Shown here in pieces: positions 49,639 through 58,210 of a stretch of DNA of 64,000 nucleotides; positions within the stretch are counted from its first letter, which is position 1; each line of letters opens with the position of its first letter. The stretch is from Chlorobium sp. (GTDB taxonomy: Bacteria; Bacteroidota; Chlorobiia; Chlorobiales; Chlorobiaceae). Position numbers and translations under genes: made by a program. The notes below the pieces were generated by a model. It ran no database searches. It saw only the letters and a program-made list of their open reading frames with translations, and was not told the origin of the DNA. The stretch is from contig JANQHB010000030.1 in the NCBI GenBank assembly GCA_028277225.1, positions 1 to 64,000 on the forward strand, given 5' to 3'.

Positions 49639-50871
49639 CTATTTTTTCCTGAAGCCTTTCCAGAAAAAAAGCGTATTACCTGCAAGGATCATAAAAAAAC
49701 CAAGGTAGACCATCGGCAGCCAGGGATCCTTCACACCTTCAACCAGACTCAGCTCGGACCATCTGCCGGCCTTCTCGTCATAACCCATCTGGTAGAGGTT
49801 CCAGCCCTTGACGGAAACAGGCTTATTGACTTCAAGCACTGCGCTACGCCCATCCTCTGTACCTTCAAGCATGACGGTCACCTCGGAACTGTACTTTTTC
49901 GGCGATCCGGCAAGCATGACAATCAGCTTGTCTTCAGCCTCGAGAAAAAATGGCTTCATGAACGGGCTCCCTGTGCTTACCCACCCTGACAGCGTTTTTT
50001 GAGCATATGTCCCGCTCAGGTATGCCCATGGCAAAGCGTCTTTGGTTCCCGCAGGTGCCGGCTCGGCCCGGCCATCTTTGAAGATTGCGTTTTCAAGATA
50101 CTGCTCGACCCTGATCTCGACATTCTCCCATGACACATCGAGCCCCTGACGCATGTCATCGGTCACACCGGCCTTGTTCGGAATGAAACGATCCTGTGTT
50201 TGATCGTACAAGGCAAGACGGGGACTGTATTCGAGCATTTCAAAATCCTTGAGAAACAGGGAAAAGGGAAGGTCATTCATGCTTTTATCTGCAGGGCTCC
50301 AGGCCTGTGCAGTCGAGCGGCCCTCGTAGAGAGGGATAATCACCCTCTGCAGGTCTGTTGCACCGGCAAGGCCACAGGATAATGCGATCCAGAAACCTGC
50401 GTGAAACAAAACAAACTGGAGATTCGACAGCTTGAACGGCACTGTTTTCCATACGAGCGACAGACCCAGATTGACAAGAAAAAACAGCACTGTCAAGCCA
50501 AAGGGCCAGCTTGAAAAAACGCTGTCCAATCCCGTCACACCGGCCCAGCCGGGACCAGCTCCTTTAGTCTGGGGCAGCAAACCCCCTACAAGCGACAGCG
50601 CGGCCATTGTCAGAATCAAACAGAGACCCAGCGGTATTCCGCCCAGCCAGCGCACAAAGGGATTTTCTCTCAGCAACAGTCCTGCCAGAACAATATTGAC
50701 GACAAGAAGCAGCAGTATGACAAGATTCATCGGCCATGAAGGAAACGGCACACCCTTACCACCCGCGACTACTTCAAGAACGATGCCGAAAAGTACCAGT
50801 GCAACGGATAATCCTGCACCTTCCCTGAAAGACCACAAATCAGGTGACTGCCGGGATGTTAATGACGCCAT
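49639..50871 (-). CDS. ccsB: ResB-like cytochrome c biogenesis protein (CcsB)
   Basis: A 410-residue ResB/CcsB-type protein of system II cytochrome c maturation. Four membrane segments (about 20-35, 46-65, 76-95 and 118-140) precede a periplasmic domain with VSVKGWNLYQMGYDEKAG, and a last helix lies near the C-terminus (WLPMVYLGFFMILAGNTLFFW). The HTH gene ends 18 bp upstream and ccsA follows after a repeat island. It is somewhat shorter than many ResB proteins, as is common in this phylum. Confidence 0.88.
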   Translation of the reverse strand: MASLTSRQSPDLWSFREGAGLSVALVLFGIVLEVVAGGKGVPFPSWPMNLVILLLLVVNIVLAGLLLRENPFVRWLGGIPLGLCLILTMAALSLVGGLLPQTKGAGPGWAGVTGLDSVFSSWPFGLTVLFFLVNLGLSLVWKTVPFKLSNLQFVLFHAGFWIALSCGLAGATDLQRVIIPLYEGRSTAQAWSPADKSMNDLPFSLFLKDFEMLEYSPRLALYDQTQDRFIPNKAGVTDDMRQGLDVSWENVEIRVEQYLENAIFKDGRAEPAPAGTKDALPWAYLSGTYAQKTLSGWVSTGSPFMKPFFLEAEDKLIVMLAGSPKKYSSEVTVMLEGTEDGRSAVLEVNKPVSVKGWNLYQMGYDEKAGRWSELSLVEGVKDPWLPMVYLGFFMILAGNTLFFWKGFRKK

Positions 50872-50889
50872 AGTCGCCCCTGCCCAGTT

Positions 50890-51216
50890 TCACTTTTTTC
50901 CACAACTGCTTTCCTCTTCATCGGTCTCGGCTGTAATAATCTGGCAGCACTTGCAGACAATACTTCTCAGTTCAATCTCACTCGCTCCATTCTGTATTTT
51001 ATCGACAGCAATCCTTATTTCATTGAGATATGACTGGCTTTTCACTTCCTGCCGGCCTCTCTTTTTGTTCATGTACTGAGAGACGGCTGCAGGTGTAACA
51101 CCCAGCTTCTTTGCCGCCTGGGACTGGGTCATTCCACCCTTTACAAGGCCGGCAGCAATATCCGCCCTTATTTGCGGAAGATTGTACCAGACGGCCTTTT
51201 CACATGGAAATATCAC
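50890..51216 (-). CDS. Cysteine-bearing HTH transcriptional regulator
   Basis: A 108-residue protein with a helix-turn-helix at 27-54 (MTQSQAAKKLGVTPAAVSQYM) preceded by FPCEKAVWYNLPQIRADIA and followed by a C-terminal cysteine group (C88, C90, C91, C105). With C5 these could bind a metal or Fe-S cluster, making it a possible redox sensor. Similar CE-plus-HTH-plus-Cys proteins occur in archaea and some anaerobes. It starts with GTG and sits 18 bp ahead of ccsB, so control of the cytochrome c maturation/DsbD cluster is a natural inference. Confidence 0.78.
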   Translation of the reverse strand: MIFPCEKAVWYNLPQIRADIAAGLVKGGMTQSQAAKKLGVTPAAVSQYMNKKRGRQEVKSQSYLNEIRIAVDKIQNGASEIELRSIVCKCCQIITAETDEEESSCGKK

Positions 51217-51562
51217 GTTGTTCTTGACTGTAGTTTATTTCAAAATCATACAGGAATCGTTTCTGAAGGTTGGACTTTTCATAGTACTTCCGACGTAACA
51301 ATAGTTAAACCCCAAGAGCAAGGCAACAAGTTCCTTCGCCTGCTCCCGCTCTGTTCAAGGGACACGCTATAACACATGCAGATCGAAAGCAGGTAATGCC
51401 ATCCAGATCCTCCTGCACTCTTCATAAACTCGACCTGAAGCTCAGACATGCCCAATCCTTTCCCTGTATCGGGTTCCTTTTTGGATTACTACTGCAGAAA
51501 AAAAGGAGATACTCCAGAACGATGCGGCGAATCAACGTCGAAACGTATTCGAAAAAACAGCA
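51217..51562. other. Gap upstream of the HTH gene
   Basis: No gene, repeat-family member or RNA is recognised in these 346 bp. Short frames here lack start signals and similarity to anything I know. Confidence 0.35.
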
Positions 51563-51823
51563 TTACAAATTCAACGCGTGCCCTTCAGGATAGAAATCCT
51601 TGATACTGTCAAGAACCTTTTCCGGATCATCCTTGAGAAATAAAAATCAATCTCCTTTCTGTTAATATATCGTTTTTCCGATAACATCGTCCGACGCATC
51701 GAGCGACATACAACATTCCAGTACCCGCTGCCCATCAAGATCAGGGAAAACCACCCTGCTACCGATATGACCGATAACCCCTTTTTTTGCCAGAAGCGCT
51801 TCTTCTTTTCCGCAAGAGCATAT
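51563..51823 (-). pseudogene. Decayed coding remnant with in-frame stops
   Basis: One minus-strand frame reads like protein but has no usable start. It runs CSCGKEEALLAKKGVIGHIG, then VFPDLDGQRVLECCMSLDAS to a TAA at 51662-51664, five codons later a TGA (51647-51649), and then on in the same frame with KDDPEKVLDSIKDFYPEGHA to a final TAA. The shared frame and codon-like content suggest a gene broken by stops. The cysteines (CSC, CC) hint at a metal or redox protein, but I cannot name the family. Two unrelated short frames are the alternative. Confidence 0.4.
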
Positions 51824-51880
51824 TCAGGGTGGGGGGAACTGATCCGGGGGATTCCTTTTTTCGGGAAGACGGCATGGTTG

Positions 51881-52444
51881 TCAAATCGCTAAAAAATTGC
51901 CGATAAGCCGTTTTCCTTCACCGGTCATGATCGATTCGGGATGAAACTGCACACCGTAAAGCTGCATTTCCTGACAATCCATTCCCATGATAACACCGTC
52001 CTCTGTCCAGGCCCTGATTACAAGCTGGTCAGGCAGGCTTTCTTTTTCAACAATAAGAGAATGATAGCGTGTGGCAATAAACGGGTTTTTCAGATCCTTG
52101 AAAATACCCCGGTTGTCATGAATGATACTCGATGTCTTGCCATGCATGATATCGGCTGCACGCACGACCCTCGCTCCCAGAGCCTCCCCGATAGCCTGGT
52201 GTCCGAGACAGACACCAAGGACCGGTATGGCACCCTGAAGCCTCCGGACAAGCGGTACGGAAACACCTGCATCCCGGGGTGTTCCCGGGCCCGGCGATAT
52301 AACGATCTTTTCGGGACCGATTTCAAGAATCTCTTCCACCCCGATATCGTCGTTGCGGTAGACGGTGACATCCGCTCCCAGTTCGCCCATGTACTGGACA
52401 AGGTTATAGGTAAACGAATCGTAATTATCGATAACAAGAACCAT
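51881..52444 (-). CDS. Anthranilate/aminodeoxychorismate synthase glutamine amidotransferase
   Basis: Class I amidotransferase (TrpG/PabA) that supplies ammonia for anthranilate or aminodeoxychorismate. From MVLVIDNYDSFTYN it has 187 residues, the usual length, with ISPGPGTP, the nucleophile C79 in GVCLGHQ, and the catalytic His-Glu in QFHPESIMT. The longer frame to 52495 adds residues unlike the family. No trp or pab gene is next to it, so it may serve both pathways. Confidence 0.93.
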   Translation of the reverse strand: MVLVIDNYDSFTYNLVQYMGELGADVTVYRNDDIGVEEILEIGPEKIVISPGPGTPRDAGVSVPLVRRLQGAIPVLGVCLGHQAIGEALGARVVRAADIMHGKTSSIIHDNRGIFKDLKNPFIATRYHSLIVEKESLPDQLVIRAWTEDGVIMGMDCQEMQLYGVQFHPESIMTGEGKRLIGNFLAI

Positions 52445-52741
52445 GAACAGTATCTGCTGATGTTGGCGTAATACAAAAACCGGGCATTTCAGCAAATGCG
52501 CTGCAATGCTAGTTTATGAAAAAAATCGTTACTCGTACACCGGCAGTATGATTTCCCCTGACCTGCCTGAAACAGGAAAAATCGAAAAAAACCGTACTTG
52601 CCGATACATTTCGAAATAATCGACGATCCTTCGTTCCATGCAACCTGAATTCATGCCCACTTTTGCGTTTCCCGGTCCGAAACCGGTAGTCCGGCTCCCT
52701 GTTGAACACGCCGGAGCATGCAATAATCTGTTCCGTTTTTT

Positions 52742-53992
52742 TCACACTATCCTCTTACCACCCAGCTCAACAGAGGCAATGTAACGGAACATCGCTTCAT
52801 ATTCCGGACTCAAAATAACATTCCTCCGCGCCATAACAACCCTGGCCGTCTCGATTGCTTTTTCAATATCGTATGGCTCAAAACCATGCTCAGCCCCGCC
52901 CCAGGAAAACGAGGGAATCTGTTTCCGGGGAAACCCGCTGCCGAATATATTGGCGGATGTACCTGCAACCGTACCGGTATTGAACATCGTGTTGATCGAA
53001 CATCTGGTATGCTCACCCATGATAAGACCGAGAAACTGCAATCCGGTTTGTACCTTATCCTCGCCGTGCACAATGCTGACCCTGCCGTAATCATTTCTCA
53101 AATCCGATGTATTGGTGCCCGCCCCGAGATTGCACCATGACGACAGGTATGAGTGACCGAGAAACCCTTCGTGCTGCTTGTTGGCATACGATTCGATAAT
53201 TGAATCCTCGATCTCGCCGCCTGCTTTGGAGTAACTGCCGACTGATACATTATCATGCAGGTTTGTGCCGGTCCTGACACGAGCAGATGGACCGATAAAT
53301 ACATTATCCGTCAGGACGGACTGAGGCTCTATCACCGCACCGGAACTGACGGCAATGAATCCTGAGCCGGCATCCAGAACGGCACCGGGTTTTATCTGTG
53401 CACCCTCGGCAACAAAAATAGTATCCGGATTTTCCAGTGCGGCATGTGAGGAAACCTCACCGAGAACCGCTCCAAGCGTTATCGATTCTGCATCCCGAAG
53501 AAGCTCAAGCGGATGCAGTGCAACCGGATCCCAGATGTTTTTGAGCAGCGTGAAACCTTCCACATCTATACGCTCACCCCCGGATAAGAGAGCATCGGTG
53601 TCGATAAGGTCCGAGGCAAGCTCTGTGCGGATATGCTTTGCTTCAGAACTGATACGGGCAAAAACCATATCGTCACCCTGCATAAGGCATTGTCCGGGTT
53701 CGGGAAGGTTCACCGTCATAATGTCGACTGACGCTTCGTCACACAAAAGCCTTCCGTTTACAAGAAGGATATCAGCGCTGCCGTTGTGGGGATAAAAAAT
53801 CGGGAGTGTCTGGCGATACACAGGTTCAAGATACCGCCTGAGATGACATGAGAGTGCTGTTTCCCCGCCAAGGCGGGCGTAAAATTTCTCGTAAAGTGTT
53901 TTAAAACCGGTAGTAAGCATGTAGACCGGCTTGAAGTGCAGCAATGGCAGAAACCGGGAAACATGCTCATCTTCAAAAATGACGATCCGCAT
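52742..53992 (-). CDS. GlmU-like sugar nucleotidyltransferase/acyltransferase
   Basis: A 416-residue protein with a degenerate nucleotidyltransferase-like N-terminus (MRIVIFEDEHVSRFLPL; LVNGRLLCD) and a left-handed beta-helix of hexapeptide repeats from about 190 to 350 (VFIGPSARVRTGTNLHDNVSVGSYSKAGGEI; GAGTNTSDLRNDYG). It fits the alternative GlmU family of Bacteroidota and Chlorobiota, proposed to make UDP-N-acetylglucosamine. The activity is inferred from family membership. The lipid kinase gene ends 5 bp upstream, so the two are probably one operon. Confidence 0.85.
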   Translation of the reverse strand: MRIVIFEDEHVSRFLPLLHFKPVYMLTTGFKTLYEKFYARLGGETALSCHLRRYLEPVYRQTLPIFYPHNGSADILLVNGRLLCDEASVDIMTVNLPEPGQCLMQGDDMVFARISSEAKHIRTELASDLIDTDALLSGGERIDVEGFTLLKNIWDPVALHPLELLRDAESITLGAVLGEVSSHAALENPDTIFVAEGAQIKPGAVLDAGSGFIAVSSGAVIEPQSVLTDNVFIGPSARVRTGTNLHDNVSVGSYSKAGGEIEDSIIESYANKQHEGFLGHSYLSSWCNLGAGTNTSDLRNDYGRVSIVHGEDKVQTGLQFLGLIMGEHTRCSINTMFNTGTVAGTSANIFGSGFPRKQIPSFSWGGAEHGFEPYDIEKAIETARVVMARRNVILSPEYEAMFRYIASVELGGKRIV

Positions 53993-53997
53993 AACGA

Positions 53998-54990
53998 TTA
54001 TCGCTGTTTCTGACCGTAATGCTCATCTTCTTCACGGCATAAGACGTTTATGGACGAAGGGACGGTTTCAATCCTGACTTTTCCGTTCACATTATCGAAT
54101 ACTTCACCATCCAGATGCATTACCTCAGGATGGCGAATCTCGATCTCGACAGCACGGGCCTTTTTGTAAAGAACCCTTGAATCATGTATCTGCTCTCCTT
54201 TCAGATACTTGAGAACAAATCCAAAAAACCTTGCTCTTGGTATATCTTTGAGAATGCATACGTCAAGCAGTCCGTCGTCGATCCTGGCTTCGGGTGCGAT
54301 ATGAAATTTTCCACCCTCGATCCGGCCGTTGCCAACGGAAAAAGCAAAAACCTTCTCATCGAGAACAATTGTCCCTTCCGGAGTATCGAGCTTAATATGC
54401 ATTTTTGGGGAGTCATAACCTAAAAGCACCGAGAGAAGAGCATGTATATACATGAGCTCCCCCCTGATCCATTTCGTCTGCCGGACTTTGCGAGCGATCC
54501 GGCCGGTAAGTCCCACCCCGCATGAATTGAGGAAATAGCGATTGAAACCACTCCCCGTCGAAACGCTTCCCAGGTCAGCCTGTACGGTTCTTCCTGAAAG
54601 GTATGCTTCGACAGGATAATCACGGTCGAAGCCGTGATCAAGCGATTTGACAAAGTCATTAGCCGAACCGACAGGAAGGATTCCGAGGCTTACGTCAGAA
54701 AAGGCAAGAACATTTGCTATTTCGTGCGCTGTACCATCACCGCCACAGGCAATAACCGCCCTGCTTCGCTCAAGCGATTCACGTGCAAGGCTGAAAGCGT
54801 GCCCTGCAAATTCGCTTTTACAGACAACCGCCTGAGGGTGCTTTTCCAGCACTTGCCGTATGCGGGATGTATGTCTTGCCGAACGCCCCCTGTCGGCAAC
54901 CGGATTTATGATAAACGTTGTATTTTTCACCGACGAACTCTTTTGTGTGACATACCCTGATAACTTACAGATACTAATTCCTACTACCAC
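53998..54990 (-). CDS. YegS/diacylglycerol kinase family lipid kinase
   Basis: Phosphorylates a lipid such as diacylglycerol. The 330-residue protein has the DAGK catalytic signature FIINPVADRG and ACGGDGTAHEIANVL (GGDGT at 83-87), GILPVGSANDFVKSL, and the C-terminal beta-sandwich with DGLLDVCILKDIPRARFFGF and MHLDGE. A GTG at residue 21 (54930), just before KNTTFIINP, may be the true start. It heads a two-gene unit with the GlmU-like gene. Confidence 0.92.
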   Translation of the reverse strand: MVVGISICKLSGYVTQKSSSVKNTTFIINPVADRGRSARHTSRIRQVLEKHPQAVVCKSEFAGHAFSLARESLERSRAVIACGGDGTAHEIANVLAFSDVSLGILPVGSANDFVKSLDHGFDRDYPVEAYLSGRTVQADLGSVSTGSGFNRYFLNSCGVGLTGRIARKVRQTKWIRGELMYIHALLSVLLGYDSPKMHIKLDTPEGTIVLDEKVFAFSVGNGRIEGGKFHIAPEARIDDGLLDVCILKDIPRARFFGFVLKYLKGEQIHDSRVLYKKARAVEIEIRHPEVMHLDGEVFDNVNGKVRIETVPSSINVLCREEDEHYGQKQR

Positions 54991-55067
54991 ATTCCATCGA
55001 CCGGCAAATCAAAAATACCATGATGCACCAGCCGGCATCATCGTCATTACTCCATCAACAGTTCTCT

Positions 55068-55287
55068 CCTGAACTGAGCGTCCCGACTTGTCGGGATGCT
55101 CCATAGTAGTAAGTTTATTAAAAACGATCTGTTATACTGTGTTTTTATAGAGATTCTCCCTTACATGTCAGGTGAGCGCGAAAACCGATAAAGAGCCGCA
55201 TTTTTTAACATCCCGACAAGTCGGGAAATGCCGACCCCGTGAAATCAGATCAGCATTTCACAGGGCTCGACAATCGCTCAATTTAGG
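55068..55287 (+). mobile_element. Miniature inverted-repeat element, copy 4 (220 bp)
   Basis: Starts CCTGAACTGAGCG and ends CGCTCAATTTAGG, and is flanked by TCTCT on both sides (55063-55067 and 55288-55292). It follows copy 1 closely, including an internal stretch around GATCTGTTATACTGTGTTT and the CCCGACAAGTCGGG palindrome. There is no coding capacity. It lies between the lipid kinase gene and the regulator array, which diverge. Confidence 0.9.
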
Positions 55288-55292
55288 TCTCT

Positions 55293-55516
55293 GTATCTCT
55301 CGATCTGCAATACAGCAACCGTCCGGTATACAAATCAAACCACACTACGTTAGCAGTCACACTGTAAACCATCCCTCTCAGATGGAGTTCCACGTCAAAA
55401 ATCTAACGTGATATTCAGTACACCACAGATTTTTCTTTTAAAAAACCAAATTATTCACGTAATATACCATCAGTACGTCAACAAGTACTCACACGAACAC
55501 TTTTTAAGATTGCATC
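55293..55516 (+). other. Upstream region of the regulator array
   Basis: AT-rich gap ahead of the first of four paralogous regulators. TATACC near 55462 could be a -10 box, but no good -35 is seen. ACGTAATATACCATCAGTACGT holds a short ACGT-centred symmetry. No gene is seen. Confidence 0.3.
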
Positions 55517-56743
55517 ATGAATACGTGTCCCGTAACACAACTACCGATTACAGCAAACCCTGACTGGCAAAGAACCGAGAATCATCAAGGAACGTCTTAC
55601 ACAAAGGTGTTAAGACTTCTTGGCGATGATATCCTTCTTTACAATATCGAGACGGATCGCGATATCACTCTCGCCCTCATGGACTCCGGCGTTTTACGAT
55701 CTGCGCTGCACGACAATGAAATCGAGGATAAGCCGGTCTGCCTTGTTTGGGACATGCGGCATATAAGCAGTATTTCCCTGGCATACAAAAAACAGATTGC
55801 AAGTCTGGTGTTCAATTCCTCGATCACTTTCGGCATCGTCGTCTTCTACAACGTCGAGCCTCAATGCCTTATAACGGTAGAGACACTTTCAGCGATGGTA
55901 CCGGAGCCAACGGTTGTGCTCATCAGGAACAGCTATTCTGAAGCCGTCCAAACTGTCCTCGACTGGAAAAAGGGAATGGTGGTTTCTACGGGAATCGACC
56001 AGGATGACGAACTCATCAAAAAAAAGGAATTCCTTGCTTTTACAGGTCGGCTCTGCTGGCTGAAGATGACCGACCAGAATCTTCCGCTCCCGTCAGCTTC
56101 GGACCCGCTTTACCCGTATTTCAAAGCTGTCGAAAACCTGCAGTCCGACATTCGGGAAATTTACATGAACCAGGAAGAAGAGTTGAGAAAGATCGGAGCC
56201 GATTATGAAAAGACACTGATGGAAAAAAATATTCTGCTCAACGCACAGAAAGAACTGTACAAAAAACTCAAAGGGCAGCTTGAAAAGGAAAAATCGGCTT
56301 TGACGGCAAGAATAGCTTCTCAGGAAATGGAGCTGACGAGAATTTCGACCGCAATAGCCGAGAAAACCTCTGCGCTCAGATACCTGGTTGACCTGATCAG
56401 CGAACTTGATATCGATCATGAACAGAAAAGCACCATGATTGAACATTGCCGCCGCATGATCGATACCGAAATGATCGAAAAAAGGCTCAGCATTGAGCTG
56501 ACGACAACAGACTCCGAGTTTCTTTCCAGGCTGCAGCGAAAACACCCCAATCTCAACCAGAGAGAACTGAGGATCTGCCTGCTCATCAAACTGAATTACA
56601 ATACGAGGGATATCGCCCGATCGGTCGGCATATCAACAAGAGGCATGGAAAGTATTCGCTACAGAATGCACAAGAAAATCGGTCTCTCGAAACACCAGTC
56701 ATTAAAAGGCTATCTCACTGAAATGGCTGCATCGACAGACTGA
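55517..56743 (+). CDS. Array regulator 1 (CPV-motif N-domain, coiled coil, LuxR-like HTH)
   Basis: First of four tandem paralogues; 408 residues. The N-terminal alpha/beta domain (1-155) starts MNTCPVTQLPI and contains LVWDMRHISSISLAYKKQIA and VVFYNVEP, a pattern that recalls STAS/SpoIIAA-type folds (inference). A linker has LYPYFKAVENLQ, then a coiled coil (about 205-300), then a C-terminal HTH (about 335-400) with RKHPNLNQRELRICLLIK and STRGMESIRYRMHKKIGL, as in coiled-coil/HTH regulators of Bacteroidota. It is probably a DNA-binding regulator; the signal and targets are unknown. I do not know a name for the N-terminal domain. Confidence 0.85.
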   Translation: MNTCPVTQLPITANPDWQRTENHQGTSYTKVLRLLGDDILLYNIETDRDITLALMDSGVLRSALHDNEIEDKPVCLVWDMRHISSISLAYKKQIASLVFNSSITFGIVVFYNVEPQCLITVETLSAMVPEPTVVLIRNSYSEAVQTVLDWKKGMVVSTGIDQDDELIKKKEFLAFTGRLCWLKMTDQNLPLPSASDPLYPYFKAVENLQSDIREIYMNQEEELRKIGADYEKTLMEKNILLNAQKELYKKLKGQLEKEKSALTARIASQEMELTRISTAIAEKTSALRYLVDLISELDIDHEQKSTMIEHCRRMIDTEMIEKRLSIELTTTDSEFLSRLQRKHPNLNQRELRICLLIKLNYNTRDIARSVGISTRGMESIRYRMHKKIGLSKHQSLKGYLTEMAASTD

Positions 56744-56869
56744 GCGTAAACAGCCGGGATGCCACGAAAGCCAAGGAACAGTCTTGAAATCATAACATTT
56801 TCCCTGAACACAAAGAGTCTTCAGCAAAATCCTATGTGCTCGGGGAAACCCCGATAGATGAAATGCATG

Positions 56870-58105
56870 ATGGCCCCATGTCCCGATACAGGATTGTCGA
56901 TCATATCGAAACCTCACTGGCAACATATCAGCCATACCAACCAGTATACAACCCGTTTCAAGAGAATCGGCAAGAACATTCTTTATGCGGAGGCTGATGC
57001 TTCGTCGCCGATCACGCTGGACATATTCGAAAAAGAAGTTGTAGGCCGGGTTATTACAGACTCCGGCCTTGTCAACAAACCGGTCTATTTCATCTGGAAT
57101 CTCGAAAAGGTAAAAGCAATCTCATACCGGTATAAAAAAGGTATTGCTGATTTTCTCTATAACCCGGCACCGCCTTTGAAGGCCGTTGTTTTTTACAACA
57201 TCCGTCCGGAATTCAAACACACGCTGGAAATCATACGCGCGATCAGTCCACAAAGCATGAGAGTCGCTTTTGCAGAAAAGTATGAACAGGCAATGAGACA
57301 GATACAGGACATTATATCTGACCAATACATGTATTCTGAACCCGAACAGATCGATGAGTTGAAAGACAGGTTTCTCGCAGCAACGGCGAGAATTGGCTGG
57401 CTCAATCTTTTTTCCCAGCCTGTTTTGCTGCCGGAGCGCAACCATGAATGCTATGCGTATTTCAGTGCCCTTGATCATCTGCAGAAAGATATTGCTGAAG
57501 CTCATGCCGAACACAGTGAAAAAGCGGCATTACTTGAAAAGCAACTGCAGGTCAGTGCTGATGATATAGACAAAGAAATTGAGTTGATCAAAAGCGAGAT
57601 GCTGGATATAACGACAGCATTCGAACGTGAAAAAGCCCTGCTTGAAAACAGTCTTCTTCAGATCAAACATGAATCCCGATCAACAGCACTGATGCTTCCT
57701 GCCCGAAGCGCACAGCTTGAAGAAACAATACAGCAGACACTCCAGCTGCCTGTCAGTACAGGACAAAAAAAACAGATCATCGATCTTTGCGAAAATCTTC
57801 TGGAGGCCGAAAAAAACAGGATGAAAACAAATCTGCTCCTTACCGCTACAGATTCAGCTTTCCTGTCTCTTCTGCAACGCAAACATCCCGGACTCAGCAA
57901 CCGGGAACTCAAACTTTGTCTGTTTATCAGAATGAATCTTGACACAGAAGAAATAGCCGACTATTACTCGATAACCAAAAGGGGCATAGAAAGCGCCCGC
58001 TACCGTCTTCACAAGAAAATCGGTCTCCAGAAAAACCAGTCACTGAAAAATTATCTGACGTCACTTACCAGGAACCTGGCATCTTTTTCCAGCGAAAAGC
58101 GTTAA
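56870..58105 (+). CDS. Array regulator 2 (divergent paralogue)
   Basis: The most divergent paralogue, 411 residues from the chosen ATG (MAPCPDTGLSI), which aligns with MNTCPV of the others; an ATG at 56858 would add four residues. The N-domain keeps WNLEKVKAISYRYKKGIA and VVFYNIRPEF; the coiled coil is rewritten; the HTH keeps LLQRKHPGLSNRELKLCLFI and RGIESARYRLHKKIGL. A small hairpin CGGGGAAACCCCG lies just ahead of the start. The spacing of 126 bp from gene 1 allows its own promoter. Confidence 0.83.
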   Translation: MAPCPDTGLSIISKPHWQHISHTNQYTTRFKRIGKNILYAEADASSPITLDIFEKEVVGRVITDSGLVNKPVYFIWNLEKVKAISYRYKKGIADFLYNPAPPLKAVVFYNIRPEFKHTLEIIRAISPQSMRVAFAEKYEQAMRQIQDIISDQYMYSEPEQIDELKDRFLAATARIGWLNLFSQPVLLPERNHECYAYFSALDHLQKDIAEAHAEHSEKAALLEKQLQVSADDIDKEIELIKSEMLDITTAFEREKALLENSLLQIKHESRSTALMLPARSAQLEETIQQTLQLPVSTGQKKQIIDLCENLLEAEKNRMKTNLLLTATDSAFLSLLQRKHPGLSNRELKLCLFIRMNLDTEEIADYYSITKRGIESARYRLHKKIGLQKNQSLKNYLTSLTRNLASFSSEKR

Positions 58106-58140
58106 AGCATGTGAGCGGATAAATACAGGTAGCAGTTGAC

Positions 58141-58169
58141 TTGACTCAAAAATAAGCATATTTTATACA
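58141..58169 (+). promoter_or_regulatory. Sigma-70-type promoter for array regulators 3 and 4
   Basis: TTGACT (58141-58146), a 17-base spacer and TATACA (58164-58169) give a good housekeeping promoter match about 41 bases before the ATG at 58211. A second TTGACT directly abuts the first (58136-58141). Confidence 0.6.
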
Positions 58170-58210
58170 CATAAATACGTCACCGCATACAATAACAATA
58201 CGAACTGTCC

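Noticed and set aside
54634..54960. Plus-strand open frame antisense to the lipid kinase gene
   Set aside because: Opposite the conserved GGDGT catalytic part of the kinase and without features of its own.
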